Origin: Lysinibacillus xylanilyticus
Lineage (GTDB): Bacteria > Bacillota > Bacilli > Bacillales_A > Planococcaceae
DNA length: 64,000 bases
Assembly: GCF_001708185.1 (NCBI RefSeq)
Contig: NZ_MDDN01000009.1
Coordinates: 1-64,000 of the forward strand
Reading direction: 5' to 3'
Part shown: piece after piece, positions 54,267-63,286 of the stretch
Layout of the letters: every line of letters starts with the position of its first letter
How positions within the stretch are numbered: position 1 is the stretch's first letter
Translations under genes and position numbers: made by a program
Notes under the pieces: generated by a model
Database searches by the model: none
Seen by the model: the letters and a program-made list of their open reading frames with translations, nothing else
Told to the model about the DNA's origin: nothing

Positions 54267-55025
54267 TCATATTCCTATTTCCCACATTTTCTCCGTTACT
54301 TTTTCGACTCTGCTATCTATACCCGTCCCATTAAATTTCGGTAGCTTCAGCTCACTGACGATTTTTCCGTCGCGCATAAACATTATACGCTCCGCCCTTG
54401 CTGCAACCTTTGCGTCGTGAGTGACAAGCATAATCGCCGTACCGTCTGCGTTGATTTCGGAAAATATGTCCATAATCTCCTGTGCTGATTTGGAGTTAAG
54501 TGCACCCGTAGGCTCATCACCGAAGATGATTTTCGGGCTATTCAAAAGTGCTCGACAGATACCCGCACGCTGTAGCTGTCCACCCGAAACTTGTGTAATA
54601 TCGCGTTGTTCAAGTTCCGCAATGCCTACCCTCTTCATAAGTACTCGTGCTTTTTCTGAAATTCTTGCAACGTTCTTTCTGTTGTCGCGCATTATAGGAA
54701 GAATAATATTATCAAGAATATTCAGGGTTTTCAACATAGTTGGCTGTTGAAAAACGAAGCCCATTTTTGTTCGTCGTATATCCGAAAGCTCAATCTCTCC
54801 CACTAACGATAAATCACTACCATCAAAAACAATCTTTCCGCCATCAACGCTATCCATGCCGCTTAGGGCAAACATTAGTGTTGATTTTCCCGAGCCAGAT
54901 GGTCCCATTACCGCAATAAACTCACCTTCGCTTATTTCAACGGACGCTCCGTCGAGAACATTGTGCTTTTCATAACCTTCGCCAAAAGATTTTACAATAT
55001 GTTCTCCAATAATAATGTTCTTCAT
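54267..55025 (-). CDS. ABC transporter ATPase (MacB/LolD type)
   Basis: 252 residues. Walker A GPSGSGKST, signature VSGGQLQRAGICRALL, Walker B IIFGDEPTGALNS, H-loop VTHDAKVAA. It pairs with the FtsX-like permease 3 bp upstream. MacB-type systems export peptides or move lipoproteins by a mechanical stroke. Codon use is more GC-rich than most of the window. Confidence 0.93.
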   Translation of the reverse strand: MKNIIIGEHIVKSFGEGYEKHNVLDGASVEISEGEFIAVMGPSGSGKSTLMFALSGMDSVDGGKIVFDGSDLSLVGEIELSDIRRTKMGFVFQQPTMLKTLNILDNIILPIMRDNRKNVARISEKARVLMKRVGIAELEQRDITQVSGGQLQRAGICRALLNSPKIIFGDEPTGALNSKSAQEIMDIFSEINADGTAIMLVTHDAKVAARAERIMFMRDGKIVSELKLPKFNGTGIDSRVEKVTEKMWEIGI

Positions 55026-55028
55026 AAG

Positions 55029-57347
55029 CTACTCCTTTATATTTTCGGATATTTTTATTTTTCCTGCACCCGATGTGCCGATGATTGTTGCGATAAGCAC
55101 CGAGCATACCATCATGAGTGGACAAAGCACATATGCCGAAAGTAGATTGACCGAAAACTTAAACGACGACGCCCCAAACGAGGTGATTACTGCACCCGCA
55201 AGTCCCTCTCCAAGAGTGTTTGCCAGAAGCGTACCGATAACGATTCCGATTATTAAAATGAATACCGATCGCGAACCATATTGCACTGTTATATCCGAGT
55301 TTGTAAAACCTAACGCTTTCATTACGGCAATGGAATATCTGTCTTTTGCGACAAGCATCTTCATAAATAATAATGTAACCAGTATTATTATCACGAGCGC
55401 AACGACAATTGCGGCAATGGAAGCCTTGCCGACCGATTTTATTGTCGCGCCGAATGTTTGTGTAACAAATTGTTCAATGTTGGAAATCTTCGCAAAAGCA
55501 AATCTATCCGTATATTCCGAAATTTTTTCATCGACAAGAGATTGATTTGAAAGGCTCGCACAAATAACACTCCACATGATGTCTGCCGAATTGTCGGTAA
55601 AAACAGCCTTTGCGGTTTTTCCACCATTCGTAATGTCGGAATAAATGCCACTTACCGTGAGCTCTCTCTCCTTCCCTTTCATCACAATCGTTATGACATC
55701 ACCAACCTTTTTGCCCATCTCATCGGCATTCAAAGTCGAAAGTGCAATTTCATCCTCTACGGTTGGTGCCCTACCCTCGGAATATTCGATAGGGAATATT
55801 GAATGGTCGCCGAGTTCAATTTTTATATTTTCCTCCAATCCGTCTTCTGTTTTTGTTTTGAATGTTTTTGTTGTAAGAATGGCATATTTCGAAATGGAAC
55901 TGTCACTGCTCATAGACTTTAAAACTTCAGCGCCTTTTTTAGAGATATGATCAGTCTGCTGTATATCAATGCGTATATCGTAGTTTCCAATACCCATATA
56001 TTTAATGAAGCTTGTTGAGGAAATCGTGTTGTATAGATTCTGAGGAACAATAATGATAAATACTGAGATCACAATCACTGCAAGCATTGTGGCGTAAAGT
56101 CTTTTCCTTGCTAGAACATCTTTAATACCGAGAAAAACATTCGTGTTAAGCAGCTTATTTCTGTTTAGGCAAAAACTCTTTGCGCCTGTGTTTTTTTCCT
56201 GTGACGTGCCAAAGCGTATTGCCTCTGCAGCTGATATTTTTCTAAAACGTCTCAGCACTCCGTTTACATAGGCAATCATCGCCAGGAATACAAGCAATAC
56301 GCCAGTTATTCCTAATAACGACGCAAAAGAAGCGTTTTCACTTTCCCCCATATAAAGCCGTATATTTTTAAGAAGCACGTCTTTAAACAACAACGAAAGT
56401 GCAAAACCAAGAATACTTCCTCCCGCCGCAATAGCTGTGTACTTCGCAAGATAAATCTTTTTAATGTCGGAAAGACGTAGCCCTATTGCCTTCATAACGC
56501 CAATTTCACGGTAGTCATCTTCAATTTTCGCTAGCAGCGTAAAGCGGATGCACATAAATGCGATCGCAACGACAAGTACGCTGACAAGAAGTATGACTGC
56601 AATCATCATTCCATCAGAAAGTGCGTTAAGTGTTTTGAAAAGTGGATATGTAATCGTTGGTCCATTCGCTTCAAGTCCTGCGGAGGCATAGGCAGTTTCA
56701 AATGCGCCGAGTGCCGACAAATCCTTTAATCTAAACTCAATCAAATATTCCGTACTTCCGAGGCTTTTAATTTCAGCGAAATCATTTTCACTGACAAGAA
56801 ATCTTTTGGAGGAGGACAGCATGGAATTCATCTGTGAATCTCGGAGAAATCCCGCAACAGTAAATTCCTTCCCTCCTATTACTGCCTTGTCACCGACCTG
56901 TAAATTGTTCTCCTTCATATAGTTAATTGGCACATAAAGCTCGCCATCGGATACGTTTATGATGTTTCCGTCAAGATCAAGTAGATAATCAAATTTTTCA
57001 CTCTGTATGCTGAACCCGTTATCTTGAACATTATTCGCAAGTGAACGCTCACCTAAAATAAGTTGCGCACCGTCCATATTGAGAAACTCTAGCACTTGAA
57101 ATTCATCGACATTGCTGTTCTGCTCTGCGAAATTCGTAAGCCGTGCAGTATCAAGATTACCCGAATGCATTTGCATAAAATGCGGAGTTTTCGCCTGATT
57201 CATCAGTGTATCGATTGCACCTGAAAGATTGACGATAAGTATCGCTGATAATGAAACAAGCATAGCCGCCACAGCGACAAATATCGTTGTTGTCAACGTT
57301 ATCAATTTACTGTTCGACATATCATTACGGATTATTCTGTAATACAT
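55029..57347 (-). CDS. FtsX/MacB-type ABC permease
   Basis: 772 residues. N-terminal span (about 15-38), extracytoplasmic domain, three spans (about 250-370), a second single span (about 415-435), a second extracytoplasmic domain and three more spans: a double FtsX layout. MKAIGLRLSDIKKIYLAKYT and its later repeat MKALGFTNSDITVQYGSRSV are the family's coupling motifs. Works with the ATPase downstream. Likely resistance or export; substrate unknown. Confidence 0.9.
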   Translation of the reverse strand: MYYRIIRNDMSNSKLITLTTTIFVAVAAMLVSLSAILIVNLSGAIDTLMNQAKTPHFMQMHSGNLDTARLTNFAEQNSNVDEFQVLEFLNMDGAQLILGERSLANNVQDNGFSIQSEKFDYLLDLDGNIINVSDGELYVPINYMKENNLQVGDKAVIGGKEFTVAGFLRDSQMNSMLSSSKRFLVSENDFAEIKSLGSTEYLIEFRLKDLSALGAFETAYASAGLEANGPTITYPLFKTLNALSDGMMIAVILLVSVLVVAIAFMCIRFTLLAKIEDDYREIGVMKAIGLRLSDIKKIYLAKYTAIAAGGSILGFALSLLFKDVLLKNIRLYMGESENASFASLLGITGVLLVFLAMIAYVNGVLRRFRKISAAEAIRFGTSQEKNTGAKSFCLNRNKLLNTNVFLGIKDVLARKRLYATMLAVIVISVFIIIVPQNLYNTISSTSFIKYMGIGNYDIRIDIQQTDHISKKGAEVLKSMSSDSSISKYAILTTKTFKTKTEDGLEENIKIELGDHSIFPIEYSEGRAPTVEDEIALSTLNADEMGKKVGDVITIVMKGKERELTVSGIYSDITNGGKTAKAVFTDNSADIMWSVICASLSNQSLVDEKISEYTDRFAFAKISNIEQFVTQTFGATIKSVGKASIAAIVVALVIIILVTLLFMKMLVAKDRYSIAVMKALGFTNSDITVQYGSRSVFILIIGIVIGTLLANTLGEGLAGAVITSFGASSFKFSVNLLSAYVLCPLMMVCSVLIATIIGTSGAGKIKISENIKE

Positions 57348-57500
57348 AAGTCACCCCTATTTTCAAACTATTAACCGATTTTAAGATGTACAGCATTTGA
57401 AGTAACACTTAACAAAATATCTAGCCAAAACGACGGAACCTTGCTTCCTATTGCTGAAATCTGCTGTCCTGACCGTAGCAGAAAGAATAATCTCTTTTAA

Positions 57501-58157
57501 TTAACCATCTTCATTTCCAATTCTTCCACTCTCATCTCCGCTGCCAAACAGTTTCATCATGTACATAAGACTTCCGCTTTCAACACCGAGCAATCTTTCT
57601 ACGTTGAATACAAAAGCAGGAATACGTGAAGCACGCTCTTCCTTGGACATTTCAACCAGATCATCATCAAAAACGGTATTCGTATAGGCCACAACCATTT
57701 CCATGGATTCATATGGATACGGCGTACTGAATAGCCCCAGTTCGATACCCTCACGGATTATTTCCGTCAAGATTGGCGGAAGGCCGTTTATGATAACCTT
57801 TTGTATTTTCCGATGCATAAGTGCGTTTTGGGGCTTATGTATATGATCAATAATTTCCTTGCCGTTTCCGTCACTTATATTTAGTGCCATGACAACACGG
57901 ACAATACGCTCGTTAATGGGAATGCTCTTATCTGCGGCAATTGCCTTAGCAGCCCCTAAAATTTGGGCATTATATCGCTCAATTAGCGCATCCATAATAT
58001 CCTCTTTCGACTTGAAATGATAATACAATGTTCCTCGCGCAATTCCGACCTTTTCGAGAATATCATTTGTACTTGTACCATCAAAGCCCTTCTGACCGAA
58101 CAGCTCATCCGCTGCATCAAGTATTTCGTTTCTGCGCTCCATCGCTTCTTTTCTCAT
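57501..58157 (-). CDS. TetR-family regulator
   Basis: 218 residues with an AAGGAGG site. HTH: ILDAADELFGQKGFDGTSTN followed by DILEKVGIARGTLYYHFKSK. The C-terminal ligand domain is of the TetR/AcrR exporter-regulator type. 153 bp upstream of the MacB-like pair on the same strand and likely controls it. It carries its own operator. Confidence 0.92.
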   Translation of the reverse strand: MRKEAMERRNEILDAADELFGQKGFDGTSTNDILEKVGIARGTLYYHFKSKEDIMDALIERYNAQILGAAKAIAADKSIPINERIVRVVMALNISDGNGKEIIDHIHKPQNALMHRKIQKVIINGLPPILTEIIREGIELGLFSTPYPYESMEMVVAYTNTVFDDDLVEMSKEERASRIPAFVFNVERLLGVESGSLMYMMKLFGSGDESGRIGNEDG

Positions 58158-58173
58158 TTTTATTCCTCCTTAT

Positions 58174-58190
58174 AGACCGACTGTCTGTCT
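58174..58190 (-). promoter_or_regulatory. TetR-type operator
   Basis: On the minus strand AGACAGAC-A-GTCGGTCT, a 17 bp dyad with one mismatch, just before the TetR ribosome site. Autorepression is likely. Confidence 0.7.
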
Positions 58191-58391
58191 GTTTATAAAA
58201 ATCATAACATTTTACAATTAATTGTCAATACAATATGCTAATTTTTGTAAAAGATGAATTACAAACTCTAATTCAAGTAAGGTGGCCGCCGCTTCGCTTT
58301 CGTCTTTAATGAAAAACGAAGGTAAAAATCTCCTTTCATAGATAATTAGTGATAGAATCATATGTAAGTTTATCGTTAAGAGGGGAAATCA

Positions 58392-59261
58392 ATGATGTCA
58401 GAAGTAAAAAAAATAGATTACACAATGGGAAAAAAGATACGCGAAAGTTTACAGGCGGATTGCCAAAGCTGTTTCGGCCTTTGTTGCACGGCTTTAAATA
58501 TTGCTGCCTCTAGCGACTTCGCGATTAATAAGGCAGCTGGGACACCATGCCCGAATCTACAATCGGATTTTAGCTGTCAAATTCATAGTAAACTTCGAGA
58601 TCAAGGGTTTAAAGGATGTACAGTTTTTGATTGTTTAGGAGCAGGTCAAAAGGTTTCACAAACTACATTCCATGGGCAAGACTGGCGACAATCCCCTGAA
58701 ATTTCTGAGAAAATGTTTCATGTCTTTCCTATTATGGAGCAGTTATATGAAATGATTGCGTATGTAGCAGAGGCTTTATCCCACAAGGTTGATTCATCTC
58801 TATTTAACAAGCTACGTTTGCAATTAGAACAACTACAGCGTGCAACAGAGCTGGAAGCAGATGCATTATTAGCAATAGATATTCCTAATTATCGACTGCC
58901 GGTGAACATTTTACTATTAGAAACAAGTGAGCAAATTCGCCAAAGTCTTATCGTAAAGATGAAGGAGAAAAACGCTCGCAAGTATGACAATAGAGGGGTC
59001 GATTGGATGGGGAAGAATTTAAAGAGGAAGGATTTAAGAGCAACTAATCTTAGAGGAGCTTATTTAATTGCTGCTAATTTTGAAAATGCAGATTTAAGAG
59101 GTGTTGATTTTATTGGTGCGGATTTACGTGATGCCAATTTACGTGGCGCAGACCTTTCAACAAGTATGTTTTTAACCCAAATGCAACTTAATTCAGCTCA
59201 AGGCAATCATCAAACAAAATTACCCTCCCACCTGAAACGTCCGTCTCATTGGGATCACTAA
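58392..59261 (+). CDS. Cys-rich protein with C-terminal pentapeptide repeats
   Basis: 289 residues, AGAGGGG site. The N-terminal part has eight cysteines: C24, C27, C31, C32, C53, C62, C76, C81, with CQSCFGLCC first, as in zinc/Fe-S binding YkgJ-like modules. A helical linker follows (about 90-195). Residues about 209-262 are pentapeptide repeats (A-D/N-L-R-G type), which form a right-handed beta helix that can mimic DNA. Function of this fusion is unknown. Confidence 0.85.
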   Translation: MMSEVKKIDYTMGKKIRESLQADCQSCFGLCCTALNIAASSDFAINKAAGTPCPNLQSDFSCQIHSKLRDQGFKGCTVFDCLGAGQKVSQTTFHGQDWRQSPEISEKMFHVFPIMEQLYEMIAYVAEALSHKVDSSLFNKLRLQLEQLQRATELEADALLAIDIPNYRLPVNILLLETSEQIRQSLIVKMKEKNARKYDNRGVDWMGKNLKRKDLRATNLRGAYLIAANFENADLRGVDFIGADLRDANLRGADLSTSMFLTQMQLNSAQGNHQTKLPSHLKRPSHWDH

Positions 59262-59268
59262 TAAAAAC

Positions 59269-59299
59269 AGGGCAGATGAAAATACCTTCATCTGCCCTT
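59269..59299. terminator. Bidirectional terminator
   Basis: AGGGCAGATGAA pairs perfectly with TTCATCTGCCCT. Confidence 0.92.
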
Positions 59300-59303
59300 C
59301 TAT

Positions 59304-61019
59304 TTATTTTTGTTTCTTTTTAAAGATGATCGTAACTACAACTAGTACAAGTAAAATCGCTTGTCCAATCATTGTCTCTACAGTTGGGTAAAAACCAATG
59401 AAGCTGATAACCGGTAAGCCATCTACAACTGTTGTTGAAACTGCATCCCTCAGCTGCAACGTATGCAGACTGACACCAATAATTTTAAAGGCCAGTACAT
59501 AAATTAACACCGTTGCCACTGCGAAAAATTTATGAACTGGTATTTTTCCACTTGCTTTAAATAACACAAATGCAAAAATCGTTAATACTAGGAGTGCTAC
59601 TACGATACCTAGTACAAATTGCGATGTCTCCATTTTAGGTGCAATTCCTGCATAGAAGACAAGTGTTTCTGCCCCTTCACGGAAGACAGATAGGAAGCTA
59701 ATTGCGGCCATGGCAAACACTGAACCACTGGAGATCGCATTGCCCATTTGTTTAGAAATATAGCGATTCCAGCTTGCCACACTTGATTTACTGTGGAGCC
59801 ATATCCCAACTCCTACCATCATTGCAGCAGCTAGTAAGCCAATATAGCCTTCCATCAGCTCTCGGTTTGTATCAACTGTCGGAGAATTTAAAATTGTCGA
59901 CATTAATATAGCCGCTACCGCTGATAACAGAATCCCTACAAATGCACCGATATAGATCCATTTGCGCATTGGCTTTTGTCCTGATTTCTCTAAGAATGAA
60001 ACTAATGCCAAAATAATTAGCAATGCCTCCAAGCCTTCACGCAATAAGATAAGCGCTGAATCCCAAAAAGTATAATCTGAATCAGCTTGAATTAACTCTA
60101 TTTCAGTGCGGAAATTATCTAATTTACTTTTAATAGCTTCTTTATCGACTGTTGATTTTAATAAATCACTAGCGATAATCGGCATATCACTTTCAATTTT
60201 AGTATATAGGCTACCGTTACGAGTCGAAATCTCAATTTCTACACTTGGCCATATTGTAATGAATTCAAGAATTTTATCAGAGGCAGCTTTATAATCACCT
60301 GCATCGATAAAATCGTTCGCCTCATCAATATAGGCAATTAATGTAGATAACGAATATTCTCCTTCGACCGCTTTCGCTGTTTCCTTACCAGCTACAAAAT
60401 CCTCAATTGTTTGTTTTAACTCTGCAAATTGGGACTTCATAAGAGCTACATCAGGCTCTTCAGCGGAAATGGAAATGCGTAAAAACGCCATTTGTGTTTC
60501 AATTTGCCCGTACATCGCAATACTTTGCTCACGCACAGGTCTTTCATTTTTATTCCATTTGATATTAAAGTCTTTATAGGCTTCATCGATGGCAGCAATG
60601 TCCCCACTGGCTAATGCTTTTTCAAAGTCCGCCATGACGGGTTTAAACTTTTGTCCAAATTCTGCACGTTGCGCCGCTTCATCCACAGGGTTTTCAAGCT
60701 CTTCGAGGGCACGTAAAGCATTTGACAAAGCGGAAAGTGCCTCTAAACGTTCATCCTTTGAAGTAGCTTCAACTGCTTGTGCAAGAAGTTCATCCACTTT
60801 TTCTTTTGCTTCTGTCTGTTCAGATGTCACGGATGACCAATCTTTAGTAAACTGTTCAAGTGCCTGTTTTGCTTCGGCTTCTTTGTCTTGCTTCGTATTC
60901 ATCAGTGCATCACTAATCGAGATGTACAAATGACTATAAGATTGCGCTGCCTGCACTGGTACAGCAAGTGCAAATAACAAGCATAATATTAAACTACAGC
61001 GCGTTAAAAAGTGCTTCAC
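59304..61019 (-). CDS. efeU: Iron permease EfeU (FTR1 family) with long N-terminal domain
   Basis: 571 residues from GTG 61019 (AAAGGGGAG site), overlapping efeB by 26 bp. Signal peptide (LILCLLFALAVPVQA). Residues about 30-320 form an extracytoplasmic helical domain. Residues about 325-570 are the seven-span FTR1 domain with two iron motifs, LREGLEALLII and FREGAETLVFY (R-E-G-x-E). It imports iron after processing by EfeO and EfeB. Confidence 0.95.
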   Translation of the reverse strand: MKHFLTRCSLILCLLFALAVPVQAAQSYSHLYISISDALMNTKQDKEAEAKQALEQFTKDWSSVTSEQTEAKEKVDELLAQAVEATSKDERLEALSALSNALRALEELENPVDEAAQRAEFGQKFKPVMADFEKALASGDIAAIDEAYKDFNIKWNKNERPVREQSIAMYGQIETQMAFLRISISAEEPDVALMKSQFAELKQTIEDFVAGKETAKAVEGEYSLSTLIAYIDEANDFIDAGDYKAASDKILEFITIWPSVEIEISTRNGSLYTKIESDMPIIASDLLKSTVDKEAIKSKLDNFRTEIELIQADSDYTFWDSALILLREGLEALLIILALVSFLEKSGQKPMRKWIYIGAFVGILLSAVAAILMSTILNSPTVDTNRELMEGYIGLLAAAMMVGVGIWLHSKSSVASWNRYISKQMGNAISSGSVFAMAAISFLSVFREGAETLVFYAGIAPKMETSQFVLGIVVALLVLTIFAFVLFKASGKIPVHKFFAVATVLIYVLAFKIIGVSLHTLQLRDAVSTTVVDGLPVISFIGFYPTVETMIGQAILLVLVVVTIIFKKKQK

Positions 61020-62247
61020 CTAAATAACTCCCCTTTTGTACACCAGGGAAGCAAGCAAACACTGCACTGCCTCGATGGGTAATGTACTCATTCATTTTAT
61101 CCATACGCCCTAAACTATTTTGCACTGTTGTAAATTGGGCCGGGTCTTTTTGAAAAGATATGAACATAAGCCCCGCATCATGCGCGCCAGTATTCGTCAT
61201 CACACCGGATGCATAAGAGTATGAGCGACGTAACATACGCGCACCCGATTTACGAGCCAAATGCACATGAGATGTATCTGGCATAATATACTCGCCATTA
61301 CTATCCTTCGCTTCTACGTCGAAATCATCAAACTCTTTCTTTTTACCAAACGGTGCCCCACTATCGCGATAACGACCAAATGTTGCTTCCTGATCTTTTA
61401 AAGATGTGCGATCCCATGTTTCAAGATGCATTTGAACTTTACGAGCAACTAAATAAGAGCCACCTTTTAACCAACCTTTATCGACCCAAACCACTTTATT
61501 TAGATCTTTTTCATCAGTAGGATTGCCCGTACCGTCCTTGAACGCAAATAAATTTCGAGGTGTTCCTCCGCCAGTTGGGAAAGAGTTGAATCCTGCCTGT
61601 GACCATTTAATCTCTACTTTACCAGAAGCTGCACGTACTAAATTACGTACTGCATGAAACGCCACTTGTGGGTCATCTGCACATGCTTGAATACAAATAT
61701 CTCCACCTGTGTATTCTTTTTGTAGCTGATCTTTTGGGAAATGTGGTAAATCATTTAATTCAGCTGGCTTTAAGTGCTGGATACCAAGCTTTTCGAAAAG
61801 AGATGGACCAACCCCTATAGTTATGGAGAGATTTGAGGCGTTTAATCCTTCAGCTTCACCCGTATCTCCTGTTGGAACTCTAGTATTTGTTGTTAAATCT
61901 ACCATTAATTCACCATTCATTAAACGTACAACAAGAGGTGTCCATTGTTTGAACAACTCTTGTAGTTCCTTCTTTGATGTGAATAAAACATCTAAAGAAG
62001 CAAAATAAATATTCGTTTGAACGGGTGTAACAATGCCAGATTGATGTTTTCCATAGAAATCAACTTTATTACGTGCTGTCGTGCTATCCGCAACAGGCTC
62101 AAACACATCATAGCCCATTGCTTTCATAACACCACCTAAGCCTGAAGCACCGATTGCTACACCTGCTGCCCCGATGCCAGTTAGCTTTAACATGTCACGT
62201 CTAGATATTTTTTTATTGATCCATTTTCCATCATTTGACTCTGTCAT
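60994..62247 (-). CDS. efeB: Dyp-type heme peroxidase EfeB
   Basis: 417 residues with a Tat-type leader SRRDMLKLTGIGAAGVAIGA. Dyp motif G-x-x-D-G as FKDGTGNP (about 210-217), the heme-ligand histidine region, and a C-terminal FISFQKDPAQFTTVQ. It is exported folded with heme and oxidises Fe(II) or removes iron from heme in the EfeUOB system. 6 bp after efeO. Confidence 0.95.
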   Translation of the reverse strand: MTESNDGKWINKKISRRDMLKLTGIGAAGVAIGASGLGGVMKAMGYDVFEPVADSTTARNKVDFYGKHQSGIVTPVQTNIYFASLDVLFTSKKELQELFKQWTPLVVRLMNGELMVDLTTNTRVPTGDTGEAEGLNASNLSITIGVGPSLFEKLGIQHLKPAELNDLPHFPKDQLQKEYTGGDICIQACADDPQVAFHAVRNLVRAASGKVEIKWSQAGFNSFPTGGGTPRNLFAFKDGTGNPTDEKDLNKVVWVDKGWLKGGSYLVARKVQMHLETWDRTSLKDQEATFGRYRDSGAPFGKKKEFDDFDVEAKDSNGEYIMPDTSHVHLARKSGARMLRRSYSYASGVMTNTGAHDAGLMFISFQKDPAQFTTVQNSLGRMDKMNEYITHRGSAVFACFPGVQKGSYLGEALFNAL

Positions 62248-62253
62248 TTATTA

Positions 62254-63129
62254 TCACTCCAAAATAATCCCCATTTGACTTAATGGTTCTCCTAGTTGAT
62301 TAACTGCTGCTGCAAGTGCTTTTGTGTTTTCTTCCGTTAATTCCTCGTAAGAAACATATCCACCTTCAGCTGTTGCGTGCTGTGCCAATAAATCATCCAC
62401 TGCTTTGAATTTTTCATCTAATGTTGCGACTAATTCTTTATCTTTTGCTTCTAATTTCGGACGTAAGATTTCAAAGATTTTTTCTGCACCTTCAATATTT
62501 GCTTTAAAGTCGTAAAGGTCAGTGTGAGAATAGATTTCCTCTTCACCAGTGATTTTAGATGTTGATACTTCATTTAATAAATCAACAGCACCTGTAATCA
62601 TTAAATCTGGTGTTACTTCAACAGTTTGAACTAATGCGTGAAGTTCTTTTGCATCGGCTAATAGTTGATCTGCTACCTTCTCGTAACCTGCAGTTTTATT
62701 TTCAACCCAAAGTGCATGTTCAAGCTTATGATAACCTGTCCACTCTTCCTCGCCCTTACCTTCTTCTTGGATATCGGCTAAACGACCATCGATTCGTGGG
62801 TCAAGGTCTCCAAAGCTTTCTGCGATTGGCTCTGAACGCTCAAAATACATACGAGCTGGTGCATAGGCTGCTTTTGCCCCTTCAATATCGCCAGCTTTAA
62901 CTAGGTTTACAAATTTCTCTGTTTCTAGTAAAAATTGATCCATTTGTTCTAAAGCAAATTGTTTATAGGCTGCTAGTTCAGCTGTAAGATCAGCCTCTTT
63001 TGTTTGTTCTGCTTTATCTGCTTGCTCCGTTGCGGGCTTATCTTCTTTTTTTGTTTCTTCTGTATTACCACAGCCAGTCATTAGAATGCCACCTGCAACT
63101 AATACTGACAATATTGATGTTTTTTTCAT
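62254..63129 (-). CDS. efeO: Iron-binding lipoprotein EfeO (M75/imelysin type)
   Basis: 291 residues, lipobox LMTGC with cysteine near residue 20, acidic/Lys linker, and the imelysin fold with the H-x-x-E motif HKLEHALWVE. No N-terminal cupredoxin domain, as usual in Firmicutes. It delivers iron to EfeU. First gene of the operon, behind a Fur box. Confidence 0.95.
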   Translation of the reverse strand: MKKTSILSVLVAGGILMTGCGNTEETKKEDKPATEQADKAEQTKEADLTAELAAYKQFALEQMDQFLLETEKFVNLVKAGDIEGAKAAYAPARMYFERSEPIAESFGDLDPRIDGRLADIQEEGKGEEEWTGYHKLEHALWVENKTAGYEKVADQLLADAKELHALVQTVEVTPDLMITGAVDLLNEVSTSKITGEEEIYSHTDLYDFKANIEGAEKIFEILRPKLEAKDKELVATLDEKFKAVDDLLAQHATAEGGYVSYEELTEENTKALAAAVNQLGEPLSQMGIILE

Positions 63130-63160
63130 GCTAAGTACCTACTTCCGAAATAGTTTATAT

Positions 63161-63186
63161 TGAGAATGATAATGATTATCATACTC
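63161..63186 (-). promoter_or_regulatory. Fur box of the efe operon
   Basis: TGATAATGATTATCA (63167-63181) is a perfect 7-1-7 Fur site, inside a longer GAGAATGATAATG..CATACTC dyad, about 35 bp before efeO. Confidence 0.93.
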
Positions 63187-63217
63187 TATTGCAAGAAATA
63201 TTTTTATTTAAAGAAAA

Positions 63218-63267
63218 AAACGTCATTTTCTAGTTTATATATTAATATAACTAGAAAAATAACGTAT
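63218..63267 (-). terminator. Terminator of the MFS gene
   Basis: AACGT-ATTTTCTAGTTTATA and TATAACTAGAAAAAT-ACGT arms, 20 bp after the stop. Confidence 0.75.
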
Positions 63268-63286
63268 TTCCCACAATATAACGATT

